A program made the translations under genes and the position numbers. From NCBI GenBank assembly GCA_022448005.1, contig JAKUTK010000011.1, positions 42,557 through 106,556 of the forward strand: a stretch of DNA of 64,000 nt, written 5' to 3'. Position 1 is the stretch's first letter. The number at the start of each line of letters is the position of its first letter. The notes beneath the pieces were generated by a model. That model saw only the letters and a list, made by a program, of their open reading frames with translations. It did no database searches and was not told the origin of the DNA. Positions 51,558 through 61,948 of this stretch are shown piece by piece. The DNA comes from Pseudomonas sp. (lineage in GTDB: Bacteria > Pseudomonadota > Gammaproteobacteria > Pseudomonadales > Pseudomonadaceae).

Positions 51558-52487
51558 CTACAAACCTAGCAACTTGGTCAAACCTTCACGCATTCCGGTA
51601 GCAGGCTCTGGTAAGCGATAGCGCTGCTGCAGCCGCGTATTGTTAGCGCGCGAATGACGGATGTCCCCCTGCCGCGCCGCCTGGTATGTCACCTCGGGTA
51701 ATTCGCCAAGCACCTCACCTACTGCACCAAGCAACTGGTTCAGCGAGGTCGCCTGGTTCAGCCCGACATTCACAGCCCCCTTCGGCACCACGGACGACTC
51801 TAGCGCCTGCATCAGAAGCTCGACAAGATCGCCGACGTAGACGAAGTCTCGTGTCTGCTCGCCGTCGCCAAAAACGGCGATAGGCAAGCCCTTCCGGGCA
51901 CGCTCGGTAAAGATGCTGATCACGCCTGAATAGGGCGAAGACGGATCCTGGCGCGGGCCGTAGATATTGAAGAAGCGGAAGACTGCCGGCTCAAGCCCAT
52001 GTTGACGACGGTAGAAATCCAGATAGTGCTCGCTGGCCAGCTTGTCTGCAGCATATGGCGTCAGCGGCGCTTTCGGGATCTCTTCGCCTATGGGCTCGCC
52101 CTCTCCGTTGTTGCCATATACCGCCGCACTCGATGCAAAAAGAACTCGGCGTATACCTGCTTCTCGCATCGCCTCACAGAGATTCAGCGTTCCCACTAGA
52201 TTGCTCTGATGCGTGCCAACCGGATCATCGACCGAGGCCTGTACCGACGCCACAGCCGCAAGGTGCACAACGGCGCCACATCCCTGGACCGCGTCGCGCA
52301 TGGCTTGTGCATCCGCCACGTCGCCGACGATCAGTTCAACATTCGCGTCGACCGGCAAATTACTGCGCTTGCCACTAGACAGATTGTCCAGCACCCGAAC
52401 GGCGTAGCCTCGAGCAACAAGTGCATCAACCAGGTTAGAGCCGATGAACCCGGCTCCCCCGGTAACCAGAACAGGCAGTTCAGCCAT
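51558..52487 (-). CDS. NAD-dependent nucleotide-sugar epimerase (GalE/WbpP-like)
   Basis: 309-residue extended SDR. Cofactor motif LVTGGAGFIGSNLVDAL, LDNLSSGKR, the catalytic Ser-Ser in VLFASSAAVYGN and the Tyr/Lys pair in TPYAADKLASEHY, then RFFNIYGPRQDPSSPYSGVIS typical of UDP-hexose or UDP-HexNAc 4-epimerases. It overlaps the preceding RmlD-like gene by eight bases. It corresponds to PA4068. The sugar substrate is not determinable. It may supply surface polysaccharide precursors. Confidence 0.9.
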   Translation of the reverse strand: MAELPVLVTGGAGFIGSNLVDALVARGYAVRVLDNLSSGKRSNLPVDANVELIVGDVADAQAMRDAVQGCGAVVHLAAVASVQASVDDPVGTHQSNLVGTLNLCEAMREAGIRRVLFASSAAVYGNNGEGEPIGEEIPKAPLTPYAADKLASEHYLDFYRRQHGLEPAVFRFFNIYGPRQDPSSPYSGVISIFTERARKGLPIAVFGDGEQTRDFVYVGDLVELLMQALESSVVPKGAVNVGLNQATSLNQLLGAVGEVLGELPEVTYQAARQGDIRHSRANNTRLQQRYRLPEPATGMREGLTKLLGL

Positions 52488-53364
52488 GACGGTAATAACG
52501 CTCCAGTAGGCTCGGCAGCCCGGTGCGCCAGGCGCGCGGCTTGATGCCGAAGGTATTGAATATTTTCTTGCAGGCCAACACGCCGTGCTGTGGCTCGTCT
52601 GCTGCATCCGAGCAGGCCGCATGAGCAATGGGGGTCAGGCTGTCAACTTTAAGCGGGCGATGACTGGCCGCCTCGGTCAGGAGCGCCTGACCAACCACCA
52701 GCGGGGTTGACGCCTCATGCCCACCATAGTGATAGGTTCCCCACAGTGGCGCCTGACAATCCAATTGCTTCAGCACAGCCAGAATGACCCGCGCCGCATC
52801 TTCCACCGGCGTAGGATTGCCACGACGGTCATCGGCGAGACAAAGCTCCTGGCTCTGCTCAAGACGCTGAAGGAATCGGCCTAGCAAGCCGTCCGAACTG
52901 TCGTCCAGCAACCAGCCAAAGCGCAGCAAAACGTGCCGAGGGCAGAGCGCACGCACGCTCTGCTCCATACGCCATAGGGCACAGCTACGCGCGTCCAGCG
53001 GCGCCACTTCGTCTTTTTCGCTGTAGGAAGTCGTTCGGGCCCCATCAAAAACACGGTAGCTAGACGGCTGCATCAATACGAACTGATGATGCTGCCCCAG
53101 CTCGGCCAGGCGCTCTACGGCGCGCTCCTGCTTGGTCAGCGCCGCTTCATCGACCCGCCCGCTCTGGAACCAGTCGAAGTAATAGGCGAGGTTGATCACG
53201 ATATCCGGACGGTTATCGTCGAGCAAAGTGGTCAGACTTGGCGCATCCCAGCCCTGACTGGGCGGGCGCGGCGCGAGGAAGCCAATGTCTTCCTCGGCAC
53301 CCAGGCGGATAAGCGCCTGACCCAGGGCATTACCGCCGCCCAACAGCATCAGGCGCATTCGCAT
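52480..53364 (-). CDS. RmlD-like sugar-nucleotide-binding SDR protein
   Basis: 294 residues starting M-R-M-R-L-M-L-L-G-G-G-N. The glycine-rich loop LLGGGNALGQALI, DIVINLAYYFDWFQSG and LRFGWLLDDSSDGLLGRFL place it with dTDP-4-dehydrorhamnose reductase-like proteins. The expected Y-x-x-x-K catalytic pair is not evident: the region reads SSYRVFDGARTTSYSEKDEVAP, with no Lys at the usual spacing. It may be a degenerate or regulatory member. It corresponds to PA4069 and is coupled to the epimerase gene. Confidence 0.82.
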   Translation of the reverse strand: MRMRLMLLGGGNALGQALIRLGAEEDIGFLAPRPPSQGWDAPSLTTLLDDNRPDIVINLAYYFDWFQSGRVDEAALTKQERAVERLAELGQHHQFVLMQPSSYRVFDGARTTSYSEKDEVAPLDARSCALWRMEQSVRALCPRHVLLRFGWLLDDSSDGLLGRFLQRLEQSQELCLADDRRGNPTPVEDAARVILAVLKQLDCQAPLWGTYHYGGHEASTPLVVGQALLTEAASHRPLKVDSLTPIAHAACSDAADEPQHGVLACKKIFNTFGIKPRAWRTGLPSLLERYYRHG

Positions 53365-53374
53365 GGAGTGAACT

Positions 53375-53869
53375 CTAGAACGGGATATCGTCGTCGAAGC
53401 TGTCGTAGTCCGGCGCAGGCTGCTGAGCGGGTTGTGGCTGAGACTGCGGGCGCGACTGCTGCTGCGGTTGGGATTCACGCTGCGGGCGCGGCTGGGATTG
53501 ACGCGGCGCATCGTCGGAGCTGCCACCACGGCCACCAAGCAACTGCATGGTCCCGCCCATGTCCACGACGACCTCGGTGGTGTAGCGTTTAACGCCGTCC
53601 TTTTCCCACTCACGGGTCTGCAGGCGGCCTTCGATGTAGCACTGCGAGCCCTTGCGCAGGTATTCGCCAGCAATCTCGGCAACCTTGCCGAACAGCACGA
53701 CGCGGTGCCACTCGGTGCGCTCCTGCTGCTGGCCGGTTTGCTTGTCCTTCCAGCTGTCGGTAGTGGCCAGCGTGATGTTGGTCACCGCATTGCCATTGGG
53801 CATGTAGCGGGTTTCCGGGTCGCCGCCGACATTGCCGATCAAGATGACTTTGTTCACCCCTCTGGCCAT
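53375..53869 (-). CDS. ssb: Single-stranded DNA-binding protein
   Basis: 164 residues. The N-terminal OB-fold has [42 protein letters not shown] and [16 protein letters not shown] Gln/Pro-rich intrinsically disordered linker with repeated SQPQ-type runs precedes the acidic partner-binding tip DDDIPF. Gene order ssb-MFS-uvrA matches PA4232-PA4234. No convincing LexA box is visible in the upstream spacer. Confidence 0.97.
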   Translation of the reverse strand: MARGVNKVILIGNVGGDPETRYMPNGNAVTNITLATTDSWKDKQTGQQQERTEWHRVVLFGKVAEIAGEYLRKGSQCYIEGRLQTREWEKDGVKRYTTEVVVDMGGTMQLLGGRGGSSDDAPRQSQPRPQRESQPQQQSRPQSQPQPAQQPAPDYDSFDDDIPF

Positions 53870-54032
53870 GGGTAACTCCTTTGCTCAAACATGAATGTGG
53901 TTGGCTCGAATCCGCAAACAGGAAACAGCCAATGACCGGCAATCTTACCCTACCGGCCCGAAGTGGGCCAACCGGCACGACCGGACGAAGGCCAAAGCCA
54001 AACCTGCGTAGCAGAAATATGGCACCTTCCGA

Positions 54033-55400
54033 TCAGGCCACCAGCTGATCCAGTGCAGCCCGATCCAGGACCCTCATGTCCACCTTCACATAAGCAGCGG
54101 CCTCCTCGACAATCACCACCGCGTCGGATACGCCCGGGATCGCCATCATCTGCTCCATAAGTGCCGGATTACGCGCCGCACCGGCGGACAGCGGCAGACG
54201 CAGCCCCGTGACGTACGGCGGCTCTCGCATGCTCCAGGTCACAACAAACCAGAGCGCGCACAGCGCTGCACACCCCGCGAACACCGTCCCTAGACCTCCA
54301 AGCTGATAAAGCCAGCCGCCGAGCACGCCGCCCAGGCCGGAACCAAGGAACTGACTCGTTGAATAGATCCCCATCGCCGTTCCCTTGCCACCCGCCGGGG
54401 CGACCTTGCTGATCAGCGACGGCAACGAAGCTTCCAGCAAGTTGAAAGCGATGAAGAAGACGATCATGCCCCCGACCAGCGACCAGAGCCGATTGCCGAA
54501 CCACAAGAGGAACAACTCGGAAAGTACCAGCACCGCAACCGCACCCAGGACGACGCGCCTCATCTGGCGCTTTTTTTCGCCATAGATGATGAAAGGCACC
54601 ATACCGAAGAAACCTACCACCAGCGCGGTAAGGTACACCCACCAGTGCTCCTCCTTGGGCAAAGCGGCTTCATTCACCAGCGCCAGCGGTAACGCGACGA
54701 AGCTGGCCATGAGAACGGCATGCAACGCGAAAATGCTGAAATCAAGCCGCAGCAGATCGGGATGGCGGAGCGTTGCACCCAGCGCCTGCCGGGCGACTCC
54801 GGATTCCCGGTGCCGGATATGCGCTGGCGCGCGCGGAAGTACGGCTACGACGAGCATGCCTAGCGCTGCCATGCCGGCCGTCACCCAGAACAGCCCTGAA
54901 AGTCCGAATGCACTCGTCAGCAGCGGGCCGACAACCATCGCCACCGCGAACGACACGCCGATACTCATGCCAATCATCGCCATCGCCTTAGTGCGATGCT
55001 GCTCACGGGTCAGATCGGACAACAACGCCATTACCGCGGCCGAGATCGCACCAGCCCCCTGCAGGACACGACCGGCAATCACTCCCCAGATGGTGTCGGC
55101 CGTCGCGGCAAACACAGCGCCAGCAGCAAAGATCAACAACCCGAAATAGATCACCGGAAGACGGCCAATTCGATCGGAAATGATTCCGAACGGAATTTGC
55201 AGCACCGCCTGGGTCAAACCATAGGCACCAATGGCGAGACCAATGAGTGCCGGCGTTGCGCCCTGCAGATCCATACCATAGGTTGCTAGCACCGGCAGCA
55301 CCATGAACATGCCGAGCATGCGAAACGCGAAAACCAGGGCTAAGCCGGAGGCTGCGCGGGTTTCGCTAGCGCTCATGCGCTCGCTGTAAGGATCCTGCAT
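54033..55400 (-). CDS. MFS transporter with C-terminal soluble extension
   Basis: 455-residue major facilitator of the drug:H+ antiporter type with 12 helices. Markers are [39 protein letters not shown] (motif A) and [22 protein letters not shown]. The last about 60 residues (from about 395) are hydrophilic and contain [29 protein letters not shown] (given by its parts), which looks like a small ferredoxin-fold/HMA-like domain without the C-x-x-C. It lies between ssb and uvrA, as in PA4233. Substrate unknown. Confidence 0.87.
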   Translation of the reverse strand: MQDPYSERMSASETRAASGLALVFAFRMLGMFMVLPVLATYGMDLQGATPALIGLAIGAYGLTQAVLQIPFGIISDRIGRLPVIYFGLLIFAAGAVFAATADTIWGVIAGRVLQGAGAISAAVMALLSDLTREQHRTKAMAMIGMSIGVSFAVAMVVGPLLTSAFGLSGLFWVTAGMAALGMLVVAVLPRAPAHIRHRESGVARQALGATLRHPDLLRLDFSIFALHAVLMASFVALPLALVNEAALPKEEHWWVYLTALVVGFFGMVPFIIYGEKKRQMRRVVLGAVAVLVLSELFLLWFGNRLWSLVGGMIVFFIAFNLLEASLPSLISKVAPAGGKGTAMGIYSTSQFLGSGLGGVLGGWLYQLGGLGTVFAGCAALCALWFVVTWSMREPPYVTGLRLPLSAGAARNPALMEQMMAIPGVSDAVVIVEEAAAYVKVDMRVLDRAALDQLVA

Positions 55401-55470
55401 GTGGGGTCTCGCTTGAATTAACCGGCGGCGATTCTAGCAGTCATCCCCTGCTCGGCACAGGTTCGCTACT

Positions 55471-55500
55471 TTGCCGCGATGTCGCCCCTGGCCGTATACT
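55471..55500 (+). promoter_or_regulatory. uvrA promoter
   Basis: TTGCCG at 55471-55476, an 18-base spacer and TATACT at 55495-55500, 31 bases before the uvrA start. No clear SOS (LexA) operator overlaps it. Confidence 0.6.
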
Positions 55501-55531
55501 TTCGGGTTTTCGCCCGCCATGCGAGGCTGCT

Positions 55532-58369
55532 TTGGACAAGATTCTGATTCGTGGGGCTCGTACCCACAACCTGAAAAACATCGACCTGACCTTGCCACGC
55601 GACAAACTGATCGTGATCACTGGCCTGTCTGGTTCGGGCAAGTCCTCGCTGGCCTTCGACACGCTTTATGCCGAGGGCCAGCGCCGCTACGTCGAATCTC
55701 TGTCGGCATATGCCCGGCAGTTTCTCTCGATGATGGAAAAGCCCGACGTCGATACCATCGAAGGGCTCTCCCCGGCCATATCCATCGAGCAGAAGTCGAC
55801 CTCCCACAATCCACGCTCCACAGTCGGCACCATCACCGAGATCTACGACTACCTGCGACTGCTCTATGCACGCGCGGGCACGCCACGTTGCCCTGACCAT
55901 GACGCCCCGCTGGAAGCCCAGACGGTTAGCCAGATGGTCGACCAAGTCCTCGCGCTTCCTGAAGGCCGCAAGCTGATGCTGCTTGCGCCGGTCATCCGCG
56001 AGCGCAAGGGCGAGCATCTGGCGGTATTCGATGAGTTACGCGCCCAGGGCTTTGTTCGCGCGCGGGTCAACGGTCGACTCTATGAGCTCGATGAACTGCC
56101 GAAGCTGGACAAGCAGAAGAAGCACTCCATCGACGTTGTGGTGGACCGTTTCAAGGTCCGCAACGACCTGCAGCAGCGCCTCGCCGAATCGTTCGAAACG
56201 GCGCTGAAACTGGCCGACGGCATCGCCTTGGTCGCGCCGATGGACGAAGACGATGACACTGAGGAGATGATTTTCTCCGCTCGCTTCGCCTGCCCCGTCT
56301 GCGGACATTCGATCAGCGAGCTGGAGCCAAAGCTATTCTCCTTCAACAATCCAGCTGGGGCCTGTCCAACCTGCGATGGCCTTGGCGTCAAACAATTCTT
56401 CGACGCCAAGCGCCTGGTCAATGGCGAGTTAACACTGGCTGAAGGCGCTATCCGCGGCTGGGACCGGCGCAACGTTTACTACTTCCAGATGCTCGGCTCA
56501 CTGGCCTCGCATTACGGATTCAGCCTCGACGAGCCGTTCGACGCCCTGCCCGCCGAGCAGCAGAAATATGTTCTGCGTGGCAGCGGCAAGGAAAATGTCG
56601 ACTTCCGCTATCTGAACGACCGCGGCGACATCGTAAAGCGATCGCACCCTTTCGAAGGCATCATCCCCAACCTCGAACGCCGCTACCGCGAAACCGAATC
56701 CAACTCGGTACGTGAAGAACTCGCCAAGTATCTCAGCACACAGCCCTGTCCGGAGTGCCGTGGTACTCGGCTGCGCCGCGAAGCTCGCCATGTCTGGGTC
56801 GGGGACAAGACGCTACCGGCAGTGACCGGGCTGCCGATTGGCGACGCCACAGAATATTTCGCTGGACTCACGCTACCGGGCCGTCGCGGCGAAATTGCAG
56901 ACAAGATTCTCAAGGAGATCTGCGAGCGACTGCAATTCCTGGTGAACGTGGGTCTAGACTACCTGACCCTGGACCGTAGCGCTGATACGCTGTCCGGCGG
57001 TGAAGCCCAGCGTATCCGCCTAGCGAGCCAGATCGGTGCCGGCCTGGTCGGCGTCATGTACATCCTCGACGAGCCTTCGATTGGCCTACACCAGCGAGAC
57101 AACGAACGCCTGCTGGGTACCCTTCGCCACCTCCGCGACATAGGCAACACAGTGATTGTCGTCGAGCACGATGAGGACGCCATTCGCCTCGCAGACTACG
57201 TCGTCGACATTGGTCCAGGCGCCGGCGTGCATGGCGGGCAAATCGTCGCAGAGGGCACGCCCGACGAAGTGATGTCCAACCCTGCTTCGTTGACCGGCGG
57301 ATATCTATCTGGCCGGGTGAAAATTCTCTACCCTGCCGAACGAACACCGCGCGACCTAGCCAAGCTGCTCAAACTTAAGGGCGCGCGTGGCAATAATCTG
57401 CGCAATGTGGATCTCGAGATCCCTGTCGGCCTGCTTACCTGCATCACAGGTGTTTCAGGCTCGGGCAAGTCGACACTGATCAACAACACGCTGTTCCCGA
57501 TCACCGCCACAGCCTTGAACGGTGCTACAACACTGGAAGTGGCACCGCACGACTCGTTCGACGGCCTCCAGCATCTAGACAAGGTCGTGGACATCGATCA
57601 GAGCCCCATTGGACGGACGCCCCGCTCCAACCCGGCCACCTACACCGGCCTCTTCACCCCCATTCGCGAACTGTTTGCCGGCGTTCCGGAAGCACGGTCG
57701 AGGGGCTACGGACCGGGGCGCTTCTCCTTCAACGTGAAGGGCGGGCGCTGCGAAGCCTGCCAAGGCGACGGCGTAATCAAGGTAGAAATGCACTTTCTGC
57801 CCGACATCTACGTGCCCTGTGATGTATGCAAAGGCAAGCGTTACAACCGCGAAACGCTCGAGGTGAAGTACAAAGGCAAAAGCATTACCGAAGTGCTGGG
57901 CATGACCATTGAGGAAGCCAGGGAATTCTTCGACCCCGTGCCAGCGGTGGCGCGCAAGCTGCAAACGCTAATGGACGTAGGGCTGTCGTATATAAAGCTG
58001 GGGCAGAGTGCGACCACGCTTTCCGGCGGCGAAGCTCAGCGCGTCAAGTTGTCTAGAGAGCTCTCCAAGCGCGACACGGGCAAAACCCTGTACATCCTCG
58101 ACGAACCAACCACCGGGTTGCACTTCGCTGATATTCAGCAACTCTTGGACGTACTTCACCGCCTTCGCGACCACGGCAATACTGTCGTGGTGATCGAACA
58201 CAACCTTGATGTAATCAAAACCGCTGACTGGCTCGTGGATCTGGGGCCTGAAGGGGGCTCAAAGGGCGGACAGATCATCGCAACAGGCACACCCGAACAA
58301 GTTGCCTCAATGTCCCTGTCACATACCGGTCACTTCCTTAGGCCCTTACTGGAGCGCGACAAGGCCTGA
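55532..58369 (+). CDS. uvrA: Excinuclease ABC subunit A
   Basis: DNA-damage sensor ATPase of nucleotide-excision repair, 945 residues, full length. It starts with TTG at 55532 (protein [14 protein letters not shown]), with GAGG nearby. Two ABC ATPase modules are present: Walker [10 protein letters not shown] and GVSGSGKST, signatures [15 protein letters not shown] and [15 protein letters not shown]. Zinc-finger cysteines are in [34 protein letters not shown] and VPCDVCKG. It recruits UvrB, then UvrC. Confidence 0.98.
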   Translation: MDKILIRGARTHNLKNIDLTLPRDKLIVITGLSGSGKSSLAFDTLYAEGQRRYVESLSAYARQFLSMMEKPDVDTIEGLSPAISIEQKSTSHNPRSTVGTITEIYDYLRLLYARAGTPRCPDHDAPLEAQTVSQMVDQVLALPEGRKLMLLAPVIRERKGEHLAVFDELRAQGFVRARVNGRLYELDELPKLDKQKKHSIDVVVDRFKVRNDLQQRLAESFETALKLADGIALVAPMDEDDDTEEMIFSARFACPVCGHSISELEPKLFSFNNPAGACPTCDGLGVKQFFDAKRLVNGELTLAEGAIRGWDRRNVYYFQMLGSLASHYGFSLDEPFDALPAEQQKYVLRGSGKENVDFRYLNDRGDIVKRSHPFEGIIPNLERRYRETESNSVREELAKYLSTQPCPECRGTRLRREARHVWVGDKTLPAVTGLPIGDATEYFAGLTLPGRRGEIADKILKEICERLQFLVNVGLDYLTLDRSADTLSGGEAQRIRLASQIGAGLVGVMYILDEPSIGLHQRDNERLLGTLRHLRDIGNTVIVVEHDEDAIRLADYVVDIGPGAGVHGGQIVAEGTPDEVMSNPASLTGGYLSGRVKILYPAERTPRDLAKLLKLKGARGNNLRNVDLEIPVGLLTCITGVSGSGKSTLINNTLFPITATALNGATTLEVAPHDSFDGLQHLDKVVDIDQSPIGRTPRSNPATYTGLFTPIRELFAGVPEARSRGYGPGRFSFNVKGGRCEACQGDGVIKVEMHFLPDIYVPCDVCKGKRYNRETLEVKYKGKSITEVLGMTIEEAREFFDPVPAVARKLQTLMDVGLSYIKLGQSATTLSGGEAQRVKLSRELSKRDTGKTLYILDEPTTGLHFADIQQLLDVLHRLRDHGNTVVVIEHNLDVIKTADWLVDLGPEGGSKGGQIIATGTPEQVASMSLSHTGHFLRPLLERDKA

Positions 58370-58380
58370 AAGCAATAAAC

Positions 58381-58403
58381 AAGCCGGGCACCACGCCCGG
58401 CTT
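58381..58403 (+). terminator. uvrA terminator
   Basis: AAGCCGGGC (58381-58389) and GCCCGGCTT (58395-58403) form a 9-bp stem with loop ACCAC, ending in TTTACA, 11 bases after the uvrA stop. Confidence 0.82.
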
Positions 58404-58756
58404 TACATCGGCTATCCAGCGACTCCGCTGGAATAGTTCCCGCCCCAGACAACGCTCAGCCATATGCCGAATCAGCGGTCCCGATACAGGGGTCAACGCA
58501 GCTCGACGCGCTCATTCCGCTTTAGAGCTGCCCACCCTATCTTCAGTCAGCGCCGTATTACTGCTTGCCGCCAATGACCGGTCACGTGCGCCCGCATGGT
58601 TGAGAAAGCGGTACTTTAATCGGCATCGGCCATGTTTCGCTCATGTCGTCTTGGGCTATTGCCGATTCGTTGGGCTGGCCATCCAGAGATGGCATCTCAA
58701 GAAGGCCAACTCACCAACCAACGCGGGGCGATCACCTGGAACTAATCTGTCTGCAT
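58404..58756. other. Intergenic region between uvrA and the alpha operon, no gene seen
   Basis: About 350 bases with no supportable gene, repeat or motif. In P. aeruginosa the bacterioferritin and catalase genes bfrA and katA lie here; neither is present in this genome at this place. Confidence 0.6.
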
Positions 58757-58786
58757 AAAAAAACCGAGCATGCGCTCGGTTTTTTT
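58757..58786 (-). terminator. Terminator of the alpha ribosomal operon
   Basis: AAAAAAACCGAGC (58757-58769) pairs with GCTCGGTTTTTTT (58774-58786) around a 4-base loop. On the minus strand this is a GC stem followed by seven Ts, just after rplQ. Confidence 0.92.
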
Positions 58787-58799
58787 TAGCAAGCAAAGC

Positions 58800-59186
58800 T
58801 TACTCAGCAGCTTCCACCTCACCGGTGACCGGACGGTCAACCAGCTCAACGTAAGCCATCGGTGCATTGTCTCCAGCGCGGAAACCGCACTTGAGAATAC
58901 GCAGGTAACCACCTTGACGGGTGGCGTAACGCGGGCCGAGATCGTTGAACAGCTTACCAACGATAGCCTTGGAACGAGTACGGTCGAAAGCCAGACGACG
59001 ATTAGCGACGCTGTCTTCCTTAGCCAGAGTGATGAGCGGCTCGGCTACGCGACGCAGTTCCTTGGCCTTAGGCAGGGTTGTCTTGATCAGTTCGTGCTCG
59101 AACAGCGACACCGCCATGTTCTGAAACATGGCCTTGCGGTGAGCGCTTGTGCGGCTGAGATGACGGCCACTTTTACGATGACGCAT
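58800..59186 (-). CDS. rplQ: 50S ribosomal protein L17
   Basis: 128-residue ribosomal protein of the large subunit, starting [20 protein letters not shown], with [21 protein letters not shown] and the conserved [26 protein letters not shown] region at the C-terminal half. It is the last gene of the alpha operon, 45 bases after rpoA, and is followed directly by the operon terminator. Confidence 0.98.
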   Translation of the reverse strand: MRHRKSGRHLSRTSAHRKAMFQNMAVSLFEHELIKTTLPKAKELRRVAEPLITLAKEDSVANRRLAFDRTRSKAIVGKLFNDLGPRYATRQGGYLRILKCGFRAGDNAPMAYVELVDRPVTGEVEAAE

Positions 59187-59231
59187 GATTGAAATTCCTT
59201 ACCAAACGATCAGTTCGGTGACTATGGTCGA

Positions 59232-60233
59232 TCAGGCCGTAGCCTTATCGTCCTTCTTGAGACTGGCCGGCGGCCAATTGTCGAGGCGCATGCCGAGGGA
59301 CAGACCACGAGAAGCCAGAACATCTTTGATTTCGGTCAGAGATTTCTTGCCCAAGTTCGGCGTCTTCAACAGCTCGACTTCGGTGCGCTGGATCAGATCA
59401 CCGATGTAGTAGATGTTTTCTGCCTTGAGGCAGTTGGCCGAACGTACGGTCAGTTCCAAGTCGTCAACTGGACGCAACAGGATCGGATCGATCTCGTCTT
59501 CTTGCTCGACGACGACCGGCTCGCTGTCACCCTTGAGGTCGACGAACGCGGCCAACTGCTGCTGCAGAATGGTCGCGGCACGACGGATCGCTTCTTCAGG
59601 ATCCAGGGTTCCGTTGGTTTCCAGGTCGATAACCAGCTTGTCCAAGTTGGTACGCTGCTCAACACGAGCGTTTTCGACAACATAAGCGACGCGACGTACC
59701 GGGCTGAAGGTTGAGTCGAGTTGAAGACGGCCAATACTACGGCTCTCATCTTCATCACTCTGACGCGCATCAGCCGGCTCGTAGCCACGGCCGCGAGCGA
59801 CCTTGAGCTTCATGTTGATCGAGCCATTAGCCGCCAGGTTGGCGATCAGGTGATCGCCATTGACGATTTCGACATCGTGATCCAGCTGGATATCGGCAGC
59901 GGTAACAGCGCCCGCGCCCTTCTTCACCAGGCTCAAGGTCACTTCATCACGGCCGTGCAGCTTGATGGCGATACCTTTGAGGTTGAGCAGGATTTCGATG
60001 ACATCTTCCTGCACGCCCTCGATGGCGCTGTACTCGTGAAGCACACCGTCGATCTCAGCCTCGACCACAGCGCAGCCGGGCATGGAGGACAACAGAATAC
60101 GACGCAGCGCGTTGCCCAGGGTATGGCCAAAACCGCGCTCGAGGGGCTCGAGAGTGATCTTGGCACGGGTCGGACTGACCACCTGCACATCGATATGGCG
60201 GGGGGTCAGGAACTCATTTACCGAAATCTGCAT
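59232..60233 (-). CDS. rpoA: RNA polymerase alpha subunit
   Basis: 333 residues. The N-terminal assembly domain has [23 protein letters not shown] (by its parts) and [19 protein letters not shown]. The C-terminal domain, which binds UP elements and activators, has [33 protein letters not shown] and [21 protein letters not shown] (cited partly). It dimerises and nucleates the polymerase core. It lies between rpsD and rplQ, as in all gammaproteobacteria. Confidence 0.98.
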   Translation of the reverse strand: MQISVNEFLTPRHIDVQVVSPTRAKITLEPLERGFGHTLGNALRRILLSSMPGCAVVEAEIDGVLHEYSAIEGVQEDVIEILLNLKGIAIKLHGRDEVTLSLVKKGAGAVTAADIQLDHDVEIVNGDHLIANLAANGSINMKLKVARGRGYEPADARQSDEDESRSIGRLQLDSTFSPVRRVAYVVENARVEQRTNLDKLVIDLETNGTLDPEEAIRRAATILQQQLAAFVDLKGDSEPVVVEQEDEIDPILLRPVDDLELTVRSANCLKAENIYYIGDLIQRTEVELLKTPNLGKKSLTEIKDVLASRGLSLGMRLDNWPPASLKKDDKATA

Positions 60234-60255
60234 GGATACACCTATTTTCTAGCCC

Positions 60256-60876
60256 TTACTTGGAGTAGAGCTCGACAATCAGGTTTTCGTTAATGTCGGC
60301 TGACAGATCACTGCGCGCCGGAACATTCTTGAAAACACCGGATTTCTTGTCGGCATCTACTTCGACCCATTCAACGCGACCGCGCTGTACGCACAGTTCA
60401 AGGGCTTGGGCGATACGCAGCTGGTTGCGGCATTTTTCACGAACGGCAACCACGTCACCAGCTTTAACCTGGTACGACGGAACGTTCACAGTCTGACCGT
60501 TTACGCTAATCGACTTGTGCGAAACCAGCTGACGCGATTCGGCACGAGTAGAGCCAAAGCCCATGCGATACACAACGTTATCCAACCGGCACTCGAGCAG
60601 CTGCAGAAGGTTTTCACCGGTAGCGCCCTTGCGGCTGGCAGCTTCCTTGTAATAACCGCTGAACTGGCGCTCGAGAACACCATAGATGCGGCGAACCTTC
60701 TGCTTCTCACGCAGCTGGGTACCGTAGTCGGACAAACGACCACGACGCTGACCGTGAACACCCGGAGGGGTTTCGATGTTGCACTTTGATTCGAGCGCGC
60801 GCGCACCACTCTTCAAGAAGAGATCGGTGCCTTCACGACGAGACAGTTTGCACTTGGGACCAATATAACGAGCCAT
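60256..60876 (-). CDS. rpsD: 30S ribosomal protein S4
   Basis: 206 residues: [20 protein letters not shown] at the N-terminus, the S4 RNA-binding domain with [21 protein letters not shown] and [21 protein letters not shown] (in part), and the C-terminus [11 protein letters not shown]. It is a primary 16S rRNA binder and, in E. coli, the translational repressor of this operon. Confidence 0.98.
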   Translation of the reverse strand: MARYIGPKCKLSRREGTDLFLKSGARALESKCNIETPPGVHGQRRGRLSDYGTQLREKQKVRRIYGVLERQFSGYYKEAASRKGATGENLLQLLECRLDNVVYRMGFGSTRAESRQLVSHKSISVNGQTVNVPSYQVKAGDVVAVREKCRNQLRIAQALELCVQRGRVEWVEVDADKKSGVFKNVPARSDLSADINENLIVELYSK

Positions 60877-60893
60877 TTCTCACTGTCTCCTGA

Positions 60894-61283
60894 TTACACG
60901 CGGCGCTTCTTCGGCGGACGGCACCCGTTGTGCGGGATCGGCGTCACGTCGGTGATGCTGGCGATTTTATAACCACAGCCGTTCAATGCACGAACAGCAG
61001 ATTCACGGCCCGGACCAGGACCCTTGACATTGACGTCGAGGTTCTTGAGGCCATATTCCAGTGCCGCTTGACCAGCACGCTCGGCAGCCACCTGGGCAGC
61101 GAACGGAGTGCTCTTACGGGAGCCGCGGAAACCGGAACCACCAGACGTCGCCCAGGACAACGCATTGCCTTGGCGATCGGTGATAGTGATGATGGTGTTG
61201 TTAAAAGAAGCGTGGATATGGGCGATGCCATCAACCACCGTCTTTTTTACTTTTTTACGAGGACGAGCAGCAGGTTTTGCCAT
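60894..61283 (-). CDS. rpsK: 30S ribosomal protein S11
   Basis: 129 residues, with [32 protein letters not shown] (in part), [18 protein letters not shown] and the C-terminus [13 protein letters not shown]. It forms part of the mRNA exit-site platform. It lies between rpsM and rpsD. Confidence 0.98.
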   Translation of the reverse strand: MAKPAARPRKKVKKTVVDGIAHIHASFNNTIITITDRQGNALSWATSGGSGFRGSRKSTPFAAQVAAERAGQAALEYGLKNLDVNVKGPGPGRESAVRALNGCGYKIASITDVTPIPHNGCRPPKKRRV

Positions 61284-61313
61284 GATTAGATTCCTGTCGA
61301 TGCGCTAATGCGA

Positions 61314-61670
61314 TTACTTGCGGATCGGCTTACGCGGACCCTTACGGGTACGAGCGTTGGTCTTGGTACGCTGACCGCGGACCGGCAGACCACGACGATG
61401 ACGCAGGCCGCGGTAGCAACCCAGGTCCATCAAGCGCTTGATCTTCATGTTGACTTCGCGACGCAGGTCACCTTCAACGATGAACTTGCCCACTTCGCCA
61501 CGAAGCAGTTCAACCTGCTCGTCTGTGAGATCCTTGATTTTTGCTGCCGGGTTTACACCGGTAGCGGCACAGATTGTCTGTGCGCGAGTGCGACCAACAC
61601 CATAGATGTAGGTCAGCGAGATAACAGTGTGCTTGTTATCCGGAATGTTTACGCCTGCAATACGGGCCAT
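61314..61670 (-). CDS. rpsM: 30S ribosomal protein S13
   Basis: 118 residues beginning [20 protein letters not shown], with [16 protein letters not shown] and the basic C-terminus [20 protein letters not shown]. It contacts tRNA and the large subunit at the ribosomal head. It follows the leader hairpin at 61759-61782, and is the first gene of the alpha operon proper. Confidence 0.98.
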   Translation of the reverse strand: MARIAGVNIPDNKHTVISLTYIYGVGRTRAQTICAATGVNPAAKIKDLTDEQVELLRGEVGKFIVEGDLRREVNMKIKRLMDLGCYRGLRHRRGLPVRGQRTKTNARTRKGPRKPIRK

Positions 61671-61758
61671 TCAGTGAAACTCCAATTGACAGCTACCCAA
61701 CGCCCCGGAAGCCAAGAAAAGGGCGCGAGATACTAACGCTGTAATAACAAATAATCAA

Positions 61759-61782
61759 CCCGGCAGCGCACTAGCTGCCGGG
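61759..61782 (-). promoter_or_regulatory. Hairpin in the rpmJ-rpsM spacer (attenuator or alpha-operon leader element)
   Basis: CCCGGCAGC (61759-61767) and GCTGCCGGG (61774-61782) form a perfect 9-bp stem with a 6-base loop; on the minus strand TTGATTATTT follows. It lies in the 131-base leader before rpsM, where S4-dependent control and a promoter occur in relatives. It may partially terminate spc-operon transcripts. Confidence 0.65.
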
Positions 61783-61801
61783 CCCGAGCCTTAGCTCACA
61801 A

Positions 61802-61918
61802 TCAGCCTTGGCGCTGTTTGTGCCGCGGTTCTGCGCTGCAGATCACACGAACGACGCCTTCGCGACGAACGATCTTGCAGTTGCGGCACAGTTTCTTGAC
61901 CGATGCGCGAACTTTCAT
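61802..61918 (-). CDS. rpmJ: 50S ribosomal protein L36
   Basis: 38-residue ribosomal protein, [15 protein letters not shown] at the start and ending E-P-R-H-K-Q-R-Q-G. The zinc-ribbon ligands Cys11, Cys14, Cys27 and the late His are all present, so this is the zinc-containing C+ form. It lies 30 bases after secY. Confidence 0.96.
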   Translation of the reverse strand: MKVRASVKKLCRNCKIVRREGVVRVICSAEPRHKQRQG

Positions 61919-61948
61919 GACCAACTCCTAGAACCTTACGAGCCGACT

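Noticed and set aside
53870..54032. LexA box in the ssb upstream region
   Set aside because: No CTG-N10-CAG pattern with acceptable spacing and AT-rich centre was found.
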